DNA of 40,316 nucleotides from Ectocarpus siliculosus. Taxonomy: Eukaryota; Sar; Phaeophyceae; Ectocarpales; Ectocarpaceae. Of this stretch, positions 1-12,406 are shown in pieces. Numbering within the stretch: position 1 is the first letter of the stretch; each line of letters opens with the position of its first letter. The stretch lies in contig FN649743.1 in the NCBI GenBank assembly GCA_000310025.1, forward strand, positions 1,298,540 through 1,338,855, read 5' to 3'. Made by a program: the position numbers and the translations under genes. The notes below the pieces were generated by a model. That model was not told the DNA's origin. It saw nothing but the letters and a program-made list of their open reading frames with translations, and did not search any database.

Positions 1-410
1 TCTTGGCGAGGGGGAAGCCGAACAACCCTTTCCGTGGAGTGTTTGGTCTTGCAGATGGTAAACCAACGCTTCTGCCCTTTTTTTGAACCCGCCAACGTGC
101 TCTGTCCTTCTTGCTATATCGTCGTGTTGTTTGTTCTCTGTCCGCGGCTCGATTACCGAAAAGGGCATGCAAGTCTCGTTTCGGGCAGATCGGTTCGTCA
201 GGGCGGCGTGCTACGTGCGAAGGGGGGAACTGGTGAGCGGCATACAAAAGTGACGTACGTACCATTTGTTCGGCTCGACGAAACACACACACACATATGT
301 TATCGCCGCCGTGGCTCCGGCATTGCCGCCTCCTACTCCCCCTATGTTCGCTTTGGGCGCGTTGGTCCAACCTTCCGTAATTTTTCGTGTGTGTTTTTTT
401 GGTGTATTAG

Positions 411-1641
411 GACCGAGGGAAGTTGGCCACGCCGGAAGAGGTAGCCGAGGCCGGGTCGCCGGACTGTTCCATCTGCTACGACCGGATGAGCCGGCCGCTG
501 CTGCTTCCGTGCAACCACCTCTTCTGCGGGGAGTGCGTGGCCGAGTGGTGAGTTGAGGGGCCTGCGAGCAGCTGCCCTGCTGCAACACCCGTACCGTACA
601 TGTAGATGCCTACAGTAGGGGGCACAACCCGATCATGTTTGCAGCTTTGACGAGAGTTGTATTGTACACGGGGACTGGTTGCGGTGGTGTGTGTGTGTGT
701 GTGTGGATCTTTATTATTAGCATCGACAGCGCTAACCGGCTGACCAATGAAAATACGTCAGTCTTAGTGCGGTTGAAAACACAAAACACTTGTATCTGCC
801 ATGAACTGGGAACCCTTGAGGGGGCAGCATGGGGGAGGCTAAACTACCCTTCGGATCGGTGTGTGTGTATGTGTTGGTCGTCGGCAGCAAGATGAGAGAT
901 GCTGCCGCTACACGTGCACCTCGTTCTCCGTGAGTAGCGTGTCTTAGGGACTCTCGAGTGTCTCTCTGTGTATGGACGTGATGGAAATATCTACTCAGCA
1001 ATCCGCCCCAACCAATGGGACGAAAAACCATGTTTGGACGGTGGGGCGAGGCACCGCTTGCGGAGGCACCACCCAACCCCTCTCCGAATGAGTTCATGTG
1101 CTCCGGCGATTTAACTCAAGCTCTCCTTCCTTTCTGTTCGACGCAAGTCCTTCCGTCGTCTTCGCCCCAGCAAGTTACAGCAGTACCTCCCACCATTCAT
1201 CTGCACGTCGATGTTTTCCTGTCGGTGTATTTAATGGTTCCACAGTTGGCAAGCTCAAAGCGTGATTGGTGGTGCTAGTTTGCTGCGGACGGTTTTCATA
1301 ATTTTTGTTTCCTCTCACGCCGGATCACGTTTATCATCGTAAATCCCGTTTCGTGGTATGTGTTTCTTCCCCTCTGGCCTGTTATGCCGTTCACTCTCCC
1401 ACCCTCCCTCACTCTCCGCCCCGCCCTCTCTCTCTCTCTCCCTCCCTCCCTCCCCCCCTCTCTGTATGTCTCTTCCCACCCTCTCTCTGATTTGCCTCCT
1501 TTTGTCCTCTGCGCGCATGCCGTCGTCAGGCTGGAGCGAGAGCGCACGTGCCCCCTCTGCCGCGCCGAGGTGCCGAGTTCCAACCCGATTCCTAGATCCC
1601 TGCGAGATGGCAGAACAACCGTTGTACCGCAGATTCTATGA
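411..1641 (+). CDS. RING-HC E3 ubiquitin ligase, RNFT1/2-like (3' end; 5' exons not in window)
   Basis: Two joined exons are visible, 411-547 and 1530-1641. The acceptor at 410 ends TTAG, the donor at 548 is GTGAGT and the acceptor at 1529 is CAG. The junction completes a TGG codon, so the phase is right. The product ends with a C3HC4 RING: CSIC, CNH, LFC and EC in the first exon and CPLC in the second. It is preceded by ATPEEVAEAG and followed by a short tail, RDGRTTVVPQIL. The EEV-EAG lead-in, the acidic/basic ERERTCPLCR stretch and the DG-T-T tail resemble RNFT-type RING proteins, which are multi-pass membrane E3 ligases whose RING is at the extreme C-terminus. The membrane domain would lie in upstream exons, which I could not locate in 1-410. 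The RING assignment is secure; the RNFT family assignment is an inference from the tail. Confidence 0.75.
548..1529 (+). repeat. Intron of the RING gene with GT microsatellite and long CT/CCCT tract
   Basis: This 982-base intron holds a (GT)n run at about 687-705 and an interrupted pyrimidine tract (CT, CCCT and CCTCC units) at about 1386-1500, just ahead of the acceptor. Reading frames across it are low-complexity and are not credible exons. Confidence 0.6.
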
Positions 1642-4600
1642 CACTGCACTACGCTACACTATATAATGAGACTCGGGGGGGTATTGCCCTCGGGACGGGG
1701 GGGGGTGTCTCTGCTCGATGAATATGGTCCCAATTTTTTCTGGATTTTTTATTTGTTGTTTCGAAAGGGCAGCAGCCGAAAGTTACACAGGCAAAGCTGT
1801 GCTGCCTGTGGGACCACTCTCTTGCATTGGTAGAGTGGCAGGTGTTTTTTAAAGTTCAATGAACTCCAAGTTTCTGCTGGTCTGATTGTTTTGGCTCCTT
1901 TGTACGTCTTAAAAGGCACGGGTTGTCTGTTGTAGATGGACTCTTGAGATGGTCTGTTGGTTCGTTGTAAGTCGTGAATTTTTGTATTGCCTTCTCCGGG
2001 TCGTGGTGTGCCTGTTGCTCTGTAGCTTGGGATCAGTCCTGGGACTGCTGAATCTCTTCAGACCTGGTTTGTCAAGGCTGCTGGTGCCCTCGCCCAATCT
2101 GTACTAATTCCGTCACGTGTGCCAGCTGTGCATGATAGACCTGGTTTCCGCCTTTATCCTTGACCACCGTTCGAGGCTGGCGACCCCGCTGAACTTTGTT
2201 GCTGTTTTATTCATTCTGCGCTGCCGACCTGGCCTGGTTGTTCTATGACCTACGGGTGGTACACGGACGGGGAGAGTGTCCCGGAACATTGCATTTGTGT
2301 CCCCACGCAAGTATGGAAGGCGCAGCACCGAGTCCTCACACGTACGGCAACAACCACCACAGGGCTTCCTTCCTTTCCCCTCCTTGTGGGCCATCCCTCG
2401 TGAAGTTGAGATTGTGTTCTTAGTTCTTTTGCGTGTTTGTTCTTTCTTGCTGTCATCGTTGTCGGGTGAACGACGCATGCACTGACCACCGCCCTAAACA
2501 CCGGTACGCCTTGTTCCGTGGCGATATGAGCAACATCCTAACAGTTTACTCCAACATTTTTACCTTGTTTTTGGTGCGGATCTGTACACGGTCAACATTT
2601 TGTGCTGCACGTTGTTCGTGTTACTCGATACGCTTGCCCAAGACACAGCTGGGAGATGTCGGGGTCCTCGGGAAGTTAAGTTGTCCTACAGCGTCTTCTA
2701 CTCTCAAGAGTACTACTCTGACTGTTGTAGTTCAAATCAAATAAACTCAGGGGGTCTGCCCCCCTGATCATGAAGATCAGCTAAAATTTTTGTGCAACTC
2801 TTCCTTATTTTCTTTTTCTTACAAGTCGATGAAAATCCTTTGGTCTTACTCCCCCCACGAAACATAATGAATCGGAGCACACACGCGGACATCTTCGTAC
2901 CCAAATGTACACACCAATCGCTACATTACTAACACCATAAACGCAAGGGTTGTTCAAACCTGAGACCACCCCTAACGAAATGTCCACCCGTGAAGTGTCA
3001 GTCACACTGCTCTCGCACACACCATACGTGCCCCTGGCCGTGATGCTGAGGGTTGATACTAAACCTATAGACTACATTCAAACGAACCATCGACACAATT
3101 GGACCAACCAACGTATTTGTGGCTGACGAGTGCCTCAACCCCGCCGTAGAGTTGTGCAATATCTTGGCTGACCTAGGGGCAAAAAGTCGGGTGCTCGTAG
3201 TCTGATCAGCGTACTCAAAACAGTGCATATCCCTATCATATCATGCCCTCCACAAGGGTAAAAAAGAGAGCGGGTAGCCGTCGAATCAAAACTCTTTTCG
3301 GCTCTCTCGCGCAAGCGCAGCATACCGCCCAGCGCTGCACTCTGTTGCGAACTCCAACATACTATCTAAATCTGCCCGAAACATTCGGGCATTGACCATT
3401 CATTGATCGCATGAATCAGCTACAGCTCCCCCAAGTGGACTCGGTAAAATCCCGACCTTCGTCTAACCCCCCCAAAAAAAACTCCAAAGGAGAGGGAGGA
3501 GCGTGCACAACGCACCTCCTGCGTGTGAATGTCTATTTAGTGCTACTGTTACCGGGTAAATAAAACACTTCCAGTCCAGGTCCACTTCTCTCCGACCACA
3601 AGTACTCGTTTTCCTATGAACGTCCGTCCCAACCGAAATAAAACGGGCTTTTTTCTTTTTTCCTGCCCACCAAAGCTGTTTTCGTTTTTGGAGGACCGTG
3701 CGAATAAAATCCACTCACTCACTTCCAACACTCGTCTCAACGGTTTACCAAACGCGCGTTGATGCCGCGGCCGCCCGCCAATCCTACCAGTGTCCCCCGC
3801 ACTTATCGCACAAACGCGGGCGTTGTACTCCCCTCCATGCGTAGTAGTCTCCTAGGGCAAACCAGGCACGATTGGACGCGGAAACGCACAGACATAAAAC
3901 ACACGACCAAGCCTTCCACACACATCCCTCCCCCTTTTTCCCAATCCCCCGGTGCTCAAAGCACTGCCGGTGTACGAAAACAGAAAACATGCCGACGTAG
4001 CACCACCACCTGAGGTTTTCTTCTGATGCCTGCGAATGACGCCCAAGAAAATAAAAGGATTCCAAGAGCACCCAATGGCTGGACCACTGGGGGCCCTATG
4101 AAGCCAACTCTCGGCTTGAAAAGCTACTACTGTGTTTCACTTTCAACCCATGGCACCTGATCTACAGCACCACAACTTTGCTGGCAGTATTCACACGGAT
4201 TTAAATAATTGTCCGATACGTCGGGTTGAGATCCAAACGAACTACGAAAACATCACACGATCGATAATCGCGAGAAGAAACCTTCCCGCGGGAAAAACAA
4301 GACTTGTGTTGTTCTTTTGGACGTGCCCGTCCACCGAACCCCCACAACCAACCGCGAACCTATCCACCGGGCGCTGGTGCTTGGCTAATGAAAGATACTA
4401 GTAGTTGGTGTAGAGCACCCCCGGGATGAGGCACCTTGTGGAGGCCCACATATAGCGGTCTGACTGCCTGTACACCCGTACCCAACTTATACGCCTCCCT
4501 CATTCATGCCATATGCCACTGCCGTATTTGATCAGCTACAGCAGGAAACACCGTCGTTGCCAGCACCGCTGCTATGAAGTGTAGTGTCCAAGTACCTCCT

Positions 4601-4730
4601 CTCTCATGGTCTCCAGCAAGACCTAGTCCCGCCCCGTGTCTCGTTTGTTTGAGAGTTTGCACGTGCCCTCGTCGCTGATTGGCGCCATGTTCTCGCATTA
4701 ACCGACGGGGACGGACGCAGTAAGCGCAGC
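1642..4730. other. Gene-free convergent 3' region (3' UTRs of flanking genes)
   Basis: No exon can be supported here. The left part is T/G-rich on the plus strand, as expected of a long 3' UTR of the RING gene, up to an AATAAA at 2740-2745. From about 2800 the composition switches to A/C-rich on the plus strand, which is T/G-rich on the minus strand and fits the 3' UTR of the minus-strand gene ending at 4731. No clear minus-strand AATAAA was found. Confidence 0.5.
2740..2745 (+). promoter_or_regulatory. Candidate polyadenylation signal AATAAA
   Basis: Canonical hexamer about 1.1 kb after the RING gene stop codon, close to where strand composition changes. It is a plausible transcript end for that gene, without proof. 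Confidence 0.35.
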
Positions 4731-6951
4731 CTAGTCGAACACCAGGGTCTTGTCGAGCGCCATGTCCACGTCCGCGATTCCTTCCGGCATCGTCTTGGTC
4801 TTGCCGGCGAACTTTGTCTTCTTCCACTCCCTCTCCGTATACACCTGTTCCGGATACACCAAACAATTCACAGAACGATGGCACATGGTTTCCTCACCGT
4901 TTCAGATAACAACACGGGTTCCTCAGCATAGCAGAGCAGCATGCTGCAAAACATAAGACCGAGCTTCAAAGTAGAGTAAGGGGGAGAGGAATCCTTTGTC
5001 TGCTTGGCGGGGAGTCGTGAAAGCGTAAAATACTTCTACAGATGGCCGCCAAAGTCACGATGGTTTCATGCTGCGGTCCAAAACAAGCATGCACGATGCA
5101 ATGCTTGAACACGTAAGGTTCTAGTGAGTCCACCAAAAGAAAAAGAGAACGCCGAAGAAGTACCCCCGAGTGTAAACGATCCCACCCCTGCAATGACCTG
5201 CCTCCCCCAATGCGCGGCACCCCGAAGACTAGAAACTAGATGTTGCTGAATCTGTTATCCCGCCAAGGTGGGAATTATTTCATTGGGCAGCCGCGTATAG
5301 CACGGCCGATGCTAAGTTACGGAACACTTGTACGTACATCCGCACGCACTCATGCACACACACACCATGGCCTTTGGAAGCATGTTGTGTGGTCAACCAC
5401 ACTGAGATTGACGTCCTTTTCATCGGTCAGCCGGTTGGCGCGGTCGACGCCAACAACAAAAAACGACACCAACGCACACACACCTGGGCCTTGGTGTAGT
5501 CCAGGCTGCCGGAGTTCTCCCAGGCCACCCTCAGCTTGTCCTTCCCGCGGCTGTGCTGTGACCGCAGCACCACCACCGTCATGGTCCCGCACTTGGTCTG
5601 GCAGAACCTTTCGTACACCCACGACTGCCGCATCAGCGCGAGCACGTCCGGCATGCTGATGCGGACGCCGAAGGGCACGGCCGCCCCCTCCGTGAAGCCC
5701 CCCATGTCCCTCACGTTGCAGTTGGTGGCGCCGCTGATGAGCTTCGAGATGCCCTTGAGGTGGCCAGGCGAGACGGGCCCGTAGGAGGCGTCGTCGTTGG
5801 GGGACACGAAGGAGTTGAACTCTCCGTTGGGCCCGACCCCGTTCAGCACCACCTGCGGCGAGCGTGGTTCATCGTGTGTGTTGTGAGGGAAGGAGGAGAG
5901 AGTGGGGTGAGAGTCGTGCAGCAAGCACGCTTAGATGAAGACCAACTGCAGGGGAGGCGACAGGCGTTACATGGACCCTTGTCCTAAAACAGAGGGCCTC
6001 AGCCACGTTCGTTCAGCGAACACAACACTGCTTGCTGTTCGAGGGACTCTCAACGATAATGAAGTACCAGACGTCTCCAAACAGCTGCCGCAGGCACGTA
6101 CGGGAGAAACAACGCAACGCACCGTGAAGTGCCCCGAGGATGATCGAGCTGTTGTTTCCGTGAGGTTGAGCTGCTCGAGGTGCGCCTTCTGCTCCGCTCG
6201 AACCTTGAGCTTCTTCTTGACCGCTCGGATGCTTCCTCGGACGATGACGTGTCCCACCAGGACAATCACCTGGCACAGATTTTTTTCCCCGTAAAGTAAA
6301 CATAGAATAGGGGGTTTCATATTTACCGCGTCTGAAAGACCTTGCGTTCCTGGTTTTGATCGTATATGCTCTTAGGGTTTGTCACTAGGAAAATGGCATC
6401 AAAGCGCAGGCTAGTGCTTCGGCAGCGCGCGGCTCTCAAGGGAAATATGTATGTTAACACGCCCCCCCCAGCCAATCCCTACATATCGATGCCCTTCGCA
6501 ATGTCTGTTTCTCCGCTTGAATCGTTTCTCGCACGAACCCCCCTGCACGACCACGACAACCAGCTGCGATGGATATGCATATGATACAGCGCTGGAGCCC
6601 CGAAGCAAACTGTCTCTTGGTTGCAACCCGTCCCGGCCACATCAATCACAAGGTCGAGATGCAGCATGCTTCTTGGGAGAACCAAGGGCTACTTGTAGGG
6701 AGAGTCCAACAGTGGCAAGGTGGCGGGCATCACGTGGGCCCGCCCAATCACAATTCAATCGGTCCAGAATTGAATGCAATGAAGGGGGGGGAGAATATTA
6801 AGTTACTACACAGACCGGCAGGACGCAGTTGCCTTGTTGTGTAAAACGGACGCTTCTTCCGCGGTGCAGGTTGGGAGGAATAAATAGATTGAGTTGGGCA
6901 GCAGAGCGTACTGCAGTAGTGTAGTGCAACCCCCACTACAGTATCGGCATG

Positions 6952-7000
<49 letters not shown>

Positions 7001-8635
7001 GCTACAGTGGGTGCGACCAATGTCGTGATTCCAGCCGCAACCATGACGGCTGACACGCCCGTCGAGGCAGCTTCCCCTCCCGCCCACTTCACAATCGCCT
7101 GGCTCCTGTCCACCGCCTTCTTCTTGCTGCCCTTCTTCGAGTTGTTCGACGGCAAATCTTCCTCCGAACCTGGAGAGGAAAAGACGACGACGACAAGCGC
7201 AGTGGTTGCTTCTCCCCTTGAGCACAATCAAAATCCCAATGCAAGCTAGAAGTGCAACGTAGGCGTCGCTAGTGTTCCAGGGGGGGTCAAGTCCAGGCCT
7301 TATCCTTTTGCATGCCTCCAACTCCTGACGGCATGCCTATGGTTCCAACTATTTGACCTTCCAACACGTACCTGCTTGTGGTAGGCATGCGAACATGATA
7401 AAATATCGAATAAGCACGTGCGTACACACCAAGACACGCTGCTATCACTCACGATGGTGCATACCCCCATAAAAGTACGCTAACTTGCGTACTATACAGC
7501 ATAGAACGCACATTTGTCGCACCTCCATCCATGGACACCCCAACAACCTTCGGAAGTTCGCACCCAAGCCGCAAGCGGGTGGATGGAACATGTTGCTTGT
7601 GCCTTCACCCGGATAAAAGTACCCATCATCGTGTGGCACCACTACTAACCCTCCGACCGAATCGCTACGGAAACATGAAGATTCTCCGGTGGTGCATCCC
7701 GGGAACAGATACAGCAGTACTAGAAGTATACTTGTACACAAAAACGTGGTTGTTGGGTACACCAATTGTTGAGTGAAAAGCCTTCCTTTGTAGAGACGCC
7801 GCCTGAGGTTCAACGACTTTCCCTCTCAACAGTCCATGCAAAGCCTGCGAATACTTCATATATATGCATATTTTTCATATTTTCATATGCACGACTTCCA
7901 CTTCCAACACACCCTCGAACGGGGTAATTTGTTCTTGAACGGGCGCTCCTTTGATGTTAACGCATAATGTAGTTTCAAATCTAGAAGTATTGTGCGAGAT
8001 CCACTGCTGTGTACGACATCTACGACGACTCTGCCGTCTGTGGTACCTCACTTACAATACAATAGTGTGTGCACGGATTTACTCTGCAGAGTTTAACGAC
8101 TCCCGGCCCTAACAGGAAGTTTAGTCTATGAAAATAAATACAACACACAGTAGTCGACGGACATAAGGCAACGTCTCGGCGGGGGATACATACCGAACGT
8201 TACGACACTGCATGGAACGTTACGACCAAAATGACCGGCGAGATGGATTCGTCGGGGTTCTTGTGGCCTTGTGCCATGCGTCGACCCCGCGTGTTACGTT
8301 ACCGCTGCGGCGCAAAAGAAGGGGTTGTTTCGACCCGTTTACGTATGGATGGTGATGGTGGTCGCGTGGTCGCATTAGCAGGCCATTCATTCCGTGCGGA
8401 GAGTATCAGAGCAAGGTCCCATCTACTACATCTTTACTTGCTGGGGCTCGACGGACGCCTGCCGGCGAGCCGGGCGAATGGCGATGGTTGCAACATTGAC
8501 ATTGCCAAGAAGCCTGCGTCACGTACAGTGATGTATCATACGGGAGTCTACTCCCAAACAGAGGCATCGTGCGTGTATTCTGGCGAGAGTACACGCTACG
8601 CATGAGCGAATACATAGGCTGGATGTAGCGTGATG

Positions 8636-8700
<65 letters not shown>

Positions 8701-9103
8701 GCAACACACACTTCGCATTTATTTACCACAGTGCTTCCCACGTTATTATTGTAGTTTCACGTGCGTGGTACGGTAAGAAGGCAGCTCCTGCCGTGTACCA
8801 TGCACAGCGTTGGGGTCTGAGAACACGCACGCCGACCGTGCAGAGCCACACATGCATAACAAACAGGCGGAGCGAACAACTCTGCGAGAGCGCGAGAAAA
8901 CGAGGAGCGTTGTCTGTGTGCAGGTTCTTCCAAAGGGGGTGCTCGGAAAAGTCTCTACTACTAGTAAAGGTCTGTCATCTGTACAATACTTTTAGTCTTC
9001 ACGGGAAGGGGAACAAAAGCTTTTACTGCTGTAGACTATAATTACCTGTGATATCCGACGAGTCGTACGCATACTCCTCCGCTTCGCCAGATGTTGAAGC
9101 CAT
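4731..9103 (-). CDS. Unknown 285-aa protein with a long hydrophobic segment, five exons
   Basis: Minus-strand exons, in transcript order: 9103-9046, 7169-7000, 6269-6123, 5852-5484, 4844-4731. All introns are GT-AG; the phases are 1, 0, 0 and 0 and the frame stays open to TAG at 4733-4731. The start is the ATG opening MASTSGEAEEYAYDSS. Residues 1-45 are acidic and then Ser/Lys-rich (likely disordered). Residues about 58-90, spanning the exon 2/3 join, are strongly hydrophobic (GVSAVMVAAGITTLVAP then VIVLVGHVIV), enough for one or two membrane passes. A basic, helix-prone stretch follows (RAVKKKLKVRAEQKAHLEQL). Exon 4 holds the largest globular-looking part, with NGVGPNGEFNSF, NCNVRDMGGFTEGA and a Cys pair in RFCQTKCGTMTVVVLR. 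The C-terminus is KTLVFD. I recognise no family. The gene model is well supported by splice phases; the function is unknown. Confidence 0.7.
6953..6997. repeat. (CT)22 microsatellite abutting a splice donor
   Basis: An uninterrupted CT run on the plus strand, read as GA on the minus strand. It begins inside the GTGAGAGAG donor that follows exon 2 of the minus-strand gene at 7000, so the intron opens directly with the repeat. Confidence 0.9.
8639..8698. repeat. (CAG)20 trinucleotide repeat
   Basis: Twenty uninterrupted CAG units on the plus strand (CTG in the sense of the overlapping minus-strand gene). It lies within that gene's first intron (9045-7170), so it is not predicted to be translated. 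Confidence 0.95.
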
Positions 9104-9260
9104 AACTATGATCCGGGTGAGTGCGTTGACCGAATAGTCGCTGCGCTGGTTTTCGCTTGGTTTGCACTGCAAAGTTCTCTGCGGGTGAGCGCTGTAGGCA
9201 GATGATGAGATGCGGGAGACACCGAGAGTGTGAGAGGTGATGAGAGATGAGACATGAGAG

Positions 9261-9509
9261 GAACTTGTTTGAGAATTTTTTTTTATTTTTCTTATTAAAC
9301 ACAACGAATCCATCTCTATCATAGAAAAGAGTCTGACAGATTAGCAATGAATTCATAGCGTCAGAAAGCACCTGTATGTCTACGATTTCCCAGACAGCAT
9401 ATAGGGACATCTCCCCTGCGGGTAACAGGCTCAACAAGACAGTTTGGTAGCTGTCTTGTGTGTCTCATATATGTTATGTTGGGAAGGTGAACTTGTTTGA
9501 GAATTTTTT
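9261..9509 (-). mobile_element. Short retroposed element with 21-bp target-site duplication and A-rich tail (repeat family copy 1)
   Basis: The 21-base sequence gaacttgtttgagaattttt plus one t occurs at 9261-9281 and again at 9489-9509. Between them lies about 207 bp that, read on the minus strand, ends in an A-rich tail. A long target-site duplication plus an A tail is the signature of LINE-type retroposition, for example a SINE or truncated LINE. The body (about 9300-9437) is shared with copies near 29.0-29.4 kb and at 40170-40316. It lies about 160 bp upstream of the minus-strand start codon at 9103. Confidence 0.7.
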
Positions 9510-12398
9510 ATTGTAATTTTTGCTGCCGTCGGTGGTTCCGCCGTTACGAAAGTCGACAAAAAAGAACAATAAATAAAGCACAGCTCCGGATTTGGAGGTT
9601 GAAGAACATAATAGCTCTGCTTTTCCCACAGATGTTCCCCGCGGCAGTCGCCAGCGGTTGTGTGTGTGAGGCCACTCCAAAGTTTCGTTATGGTGTACAT
9701 TCCGCAGCCACCCGTCAGTACCCGTTTTTTCACAGCAGTGGTGGCTTGCTAGTAATAACGTAATAACCCGATGACCTACTGCTGTCGGCAGTACTTAAAT
9801 CACTCATTGTTCATGTTCTGGTGCTGTGCGATCTTTGCTGTGAACTCTGTAAATACTGGACATGTAAGTATGGACAGGGTGAAATGGTTTTTAGAGTAAC
9901 GTCATCTCGGCGCCTCGAGGGTTCCATCCGTGATCTGCTTGGTTCTTATAATCTGCTCCATTGAACGCTCTCCTCCTCGATCGGCGCCCCGGGTGTTGTG
10001 CACGAATCTGCTGTGCACTACTGCTGTACCACAATTAGCCCGATTGCAGAGAGCTGATTGCAGAAGCGACTGAGAATTTTTTCCAAGATATTCCAAATCT
10101 CACGAGGTCTGATTGCCTTCCAGCACACCTAATATTGTAGGTGCAGAGCGCTCTGGCGTGAGTTGAAGTAGTGACTCGTACGTATTACTCGGAGTACTTT
10201 GTACAGCAGCACTTCAAATGCGCCCAAGCAAGCGCAGATTCTCCCCGTCGGCAACCAACGGTACTGGTTTTCATATTTTAATGGACCTGAGCAGAACCGG
10301 TGCTTCGTGACCACGGCCTACGCCCTACACCCCACTGCAGAAAGTACAGGCATCTTGACCGCAACTAACCCCGAACAACACGAGAACCATACAACATTCT
10401 ACACTTTGCTTGATGAAAAATGCACGATGAATCTACGCGGGTGTTCGCACCGCCTATTGCTGACTGACACCTCTATATACTCATAAACACCAAATAAAGC
10501 GCTTCCTCGAGGGTGGGGTCGGACAGGCACGTAGACGTGCGAGCAAGTAAAGCAAGTACAAGTCGCGCTGCGCTAAAATGTCGACTGCGAAAACTCAGCG
10601 CACCAGACCCACTTCATTCTGGCATCTAGGACGGAACGGTGCAAACCAAAGAAGGCTAAAAGGAGTGCGCCCGCTTGTCGCAAGAAGCAGCAGATCACAA
10701 CGAACGGTCAGCACGCACCGTTTTTTCGCACATTCCACACGATTTAAAACAGAACACACGGACAATCACAGACGACGAGCAAGGGCGGGGCAAATGAAGG
10801 GCCTGGATACCCGGGTGTGAAAAACCAAAGGACGACGGAGAAACGTTGCAAACAAGGCTAGCAGGTAACGGAGACCTGGCCTGACACGCCATCACGAAGG
10901 AAACAAAAAGGGGTAACACACAATATTTTGCCTCAAAACAGTAGCTCCAGATGCCAGCCGGGGACAACACACTTTGAAGTCAGAGCAAGCTAGTTCAGTG
11001 GGGCCTTCGAAAGAACAACCATCGGAACAAGTCGTCCTCTAGAAGGAGCGCCTTGCTTCAAGGATATCAGCCAAAAGTAAAGTCGAACCTGGGCTGGGCT
11101 GTACATTCATTCATTCCACAGTGGAGAAAACAAAAAAATGTTTAAAATTATCGAAAGCCCTTCCTGCGCAACCCGAGCTCTGTAGCGTGGCGGATATCTA
11201 GACTGGAGGGCATTCCGAGTGATCCGCCCATTTGAACATGCACCTAAGGCCGAAATGGTTAGACCTTTAAGACAGCGACAACAAAGGCGAAAACACAGAC
11301 ACCTGGCACAACAAACCCTTCAGCCAAAACAGACGTGGGGCCTTTATGGTACTGCGTGGGGCTTCCTCCTCAGCAAGGAGCACTCCCTCGCTCGCTCATC
11401 TTCCAACAGCGATAAAACAATTCCTCCGATCCATTGCGCACAATGCACAGGAAAACAACAAGGCTCTTTCAGTGGAAACACTACAAACACTACCCTATTC
11501 CGGCGTATACGGCGCGGAAGACCTACGCAGACGCGCGCACGTCACGCGCGATTGCAGGCAACAACAAGCACAAGCCTTCTTTCTCTACACTACACTATAA
11601 CTAAACCCCCAAAACGGACTCGTATATCTCACTCACCACACTCGGTCAAGTGCATCTAATTGGCCAGATGTAGAATTCAGCACCAGTACATCTATTGACA
11701 CGCCCCAACTCCACGGCTCGCAGAGGGCCCGGAGTAGTAACGGAAACGCTCAGCCACCCGCCAAGTTGTCAGGGTGAGAACGGTTGCCTTTCACCGAACA
11801 AGAACAGCAGTGGCCGAATGCCTCTCCTCTCCCTCTTTTCGACGAGCGTGCCACATGTCCGTGTCTCATGGATGACGGCCAGTCACATCAGGCATCAGTG
11901 CTTCTTCTGGTATTCCTGTTTTAAAAGCATGGCGGTGTACCATGGCGTGGGAAAAGCAAGGGTGAGTCAGGCAAGTCGTTGGGCAACAGGGTTCGCCCTA
12001 CATCTCAACTGGTAGTTATTTCCTGAAAAATTCCAACACAAATCATGTGGGAACCAGGGCAGAATGGCAAATCGAGATTCCGCTGTCATGATCAAACGAT
12101 ATTTGCACATGCCGGCTTCGCTCGTCTTACCTTCTACTGTTTCATGTGCCACTGGCATCAGATCTTTTGTGTCCATCGAAAAAATCGGGGGTTGGTTGTA
12201 ATGACAGCGGGTTATTAGGATGGAGAGCGTCAGAAAACGATCTGGAAGCTGCTATCCATGGCCATTCTAGAATGCGTACTTCCGAGGCTCTCTTCTCTTG
12301 AGTGTGCGTGTTGACGACTAACGTACCACCGCCTGCTCTCGCGATTCCCGTCAACGTATTCAAGTACATAAAAACAATCACGACTTCACTATTTGGTC
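9510..12398. other. Intergenic region without supported genes
   Basis: Lies between the minus-strand gene starting at 9103 and the minus-strand IQ gene ending near 12400. Open frames here are short, lack splice-compatible partners and show no domain. The right part is presumably the 3' UTR of the IQ gene. I see no tRNA or clear terminal repeats in it. Confidence 0.4.
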
Positions 12399-12406
12399 TC
12401 ATCTTC

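Noticed and set aside
1296-1649. Minus-strand frames rich in Arg/Glu/Gly opposite the RING gene intron
   Set aside because: They are the antisense of the CT-rich pyrimidine tract.
6748-7321. Long minus frames through the CT microsatellite
   Set aside because: Only 7000-7169 is a real exon; the remainder is GA-repeat read-through (poly-RE) and intron.
8406-8741. Open frame with a poly-Ala or poly-Leu run
   Set aside because: It is the translation of the (CAG)20 tract within an intron; the rest shows no coding character.
12130-12176. Candidate exon MDTKDLMPVAHETVEG before a GTAAGA donor on the minus strand
   Set aside because: No acceptable AG acceptor in phase upstream, and it is not needed by the IQ gene model.
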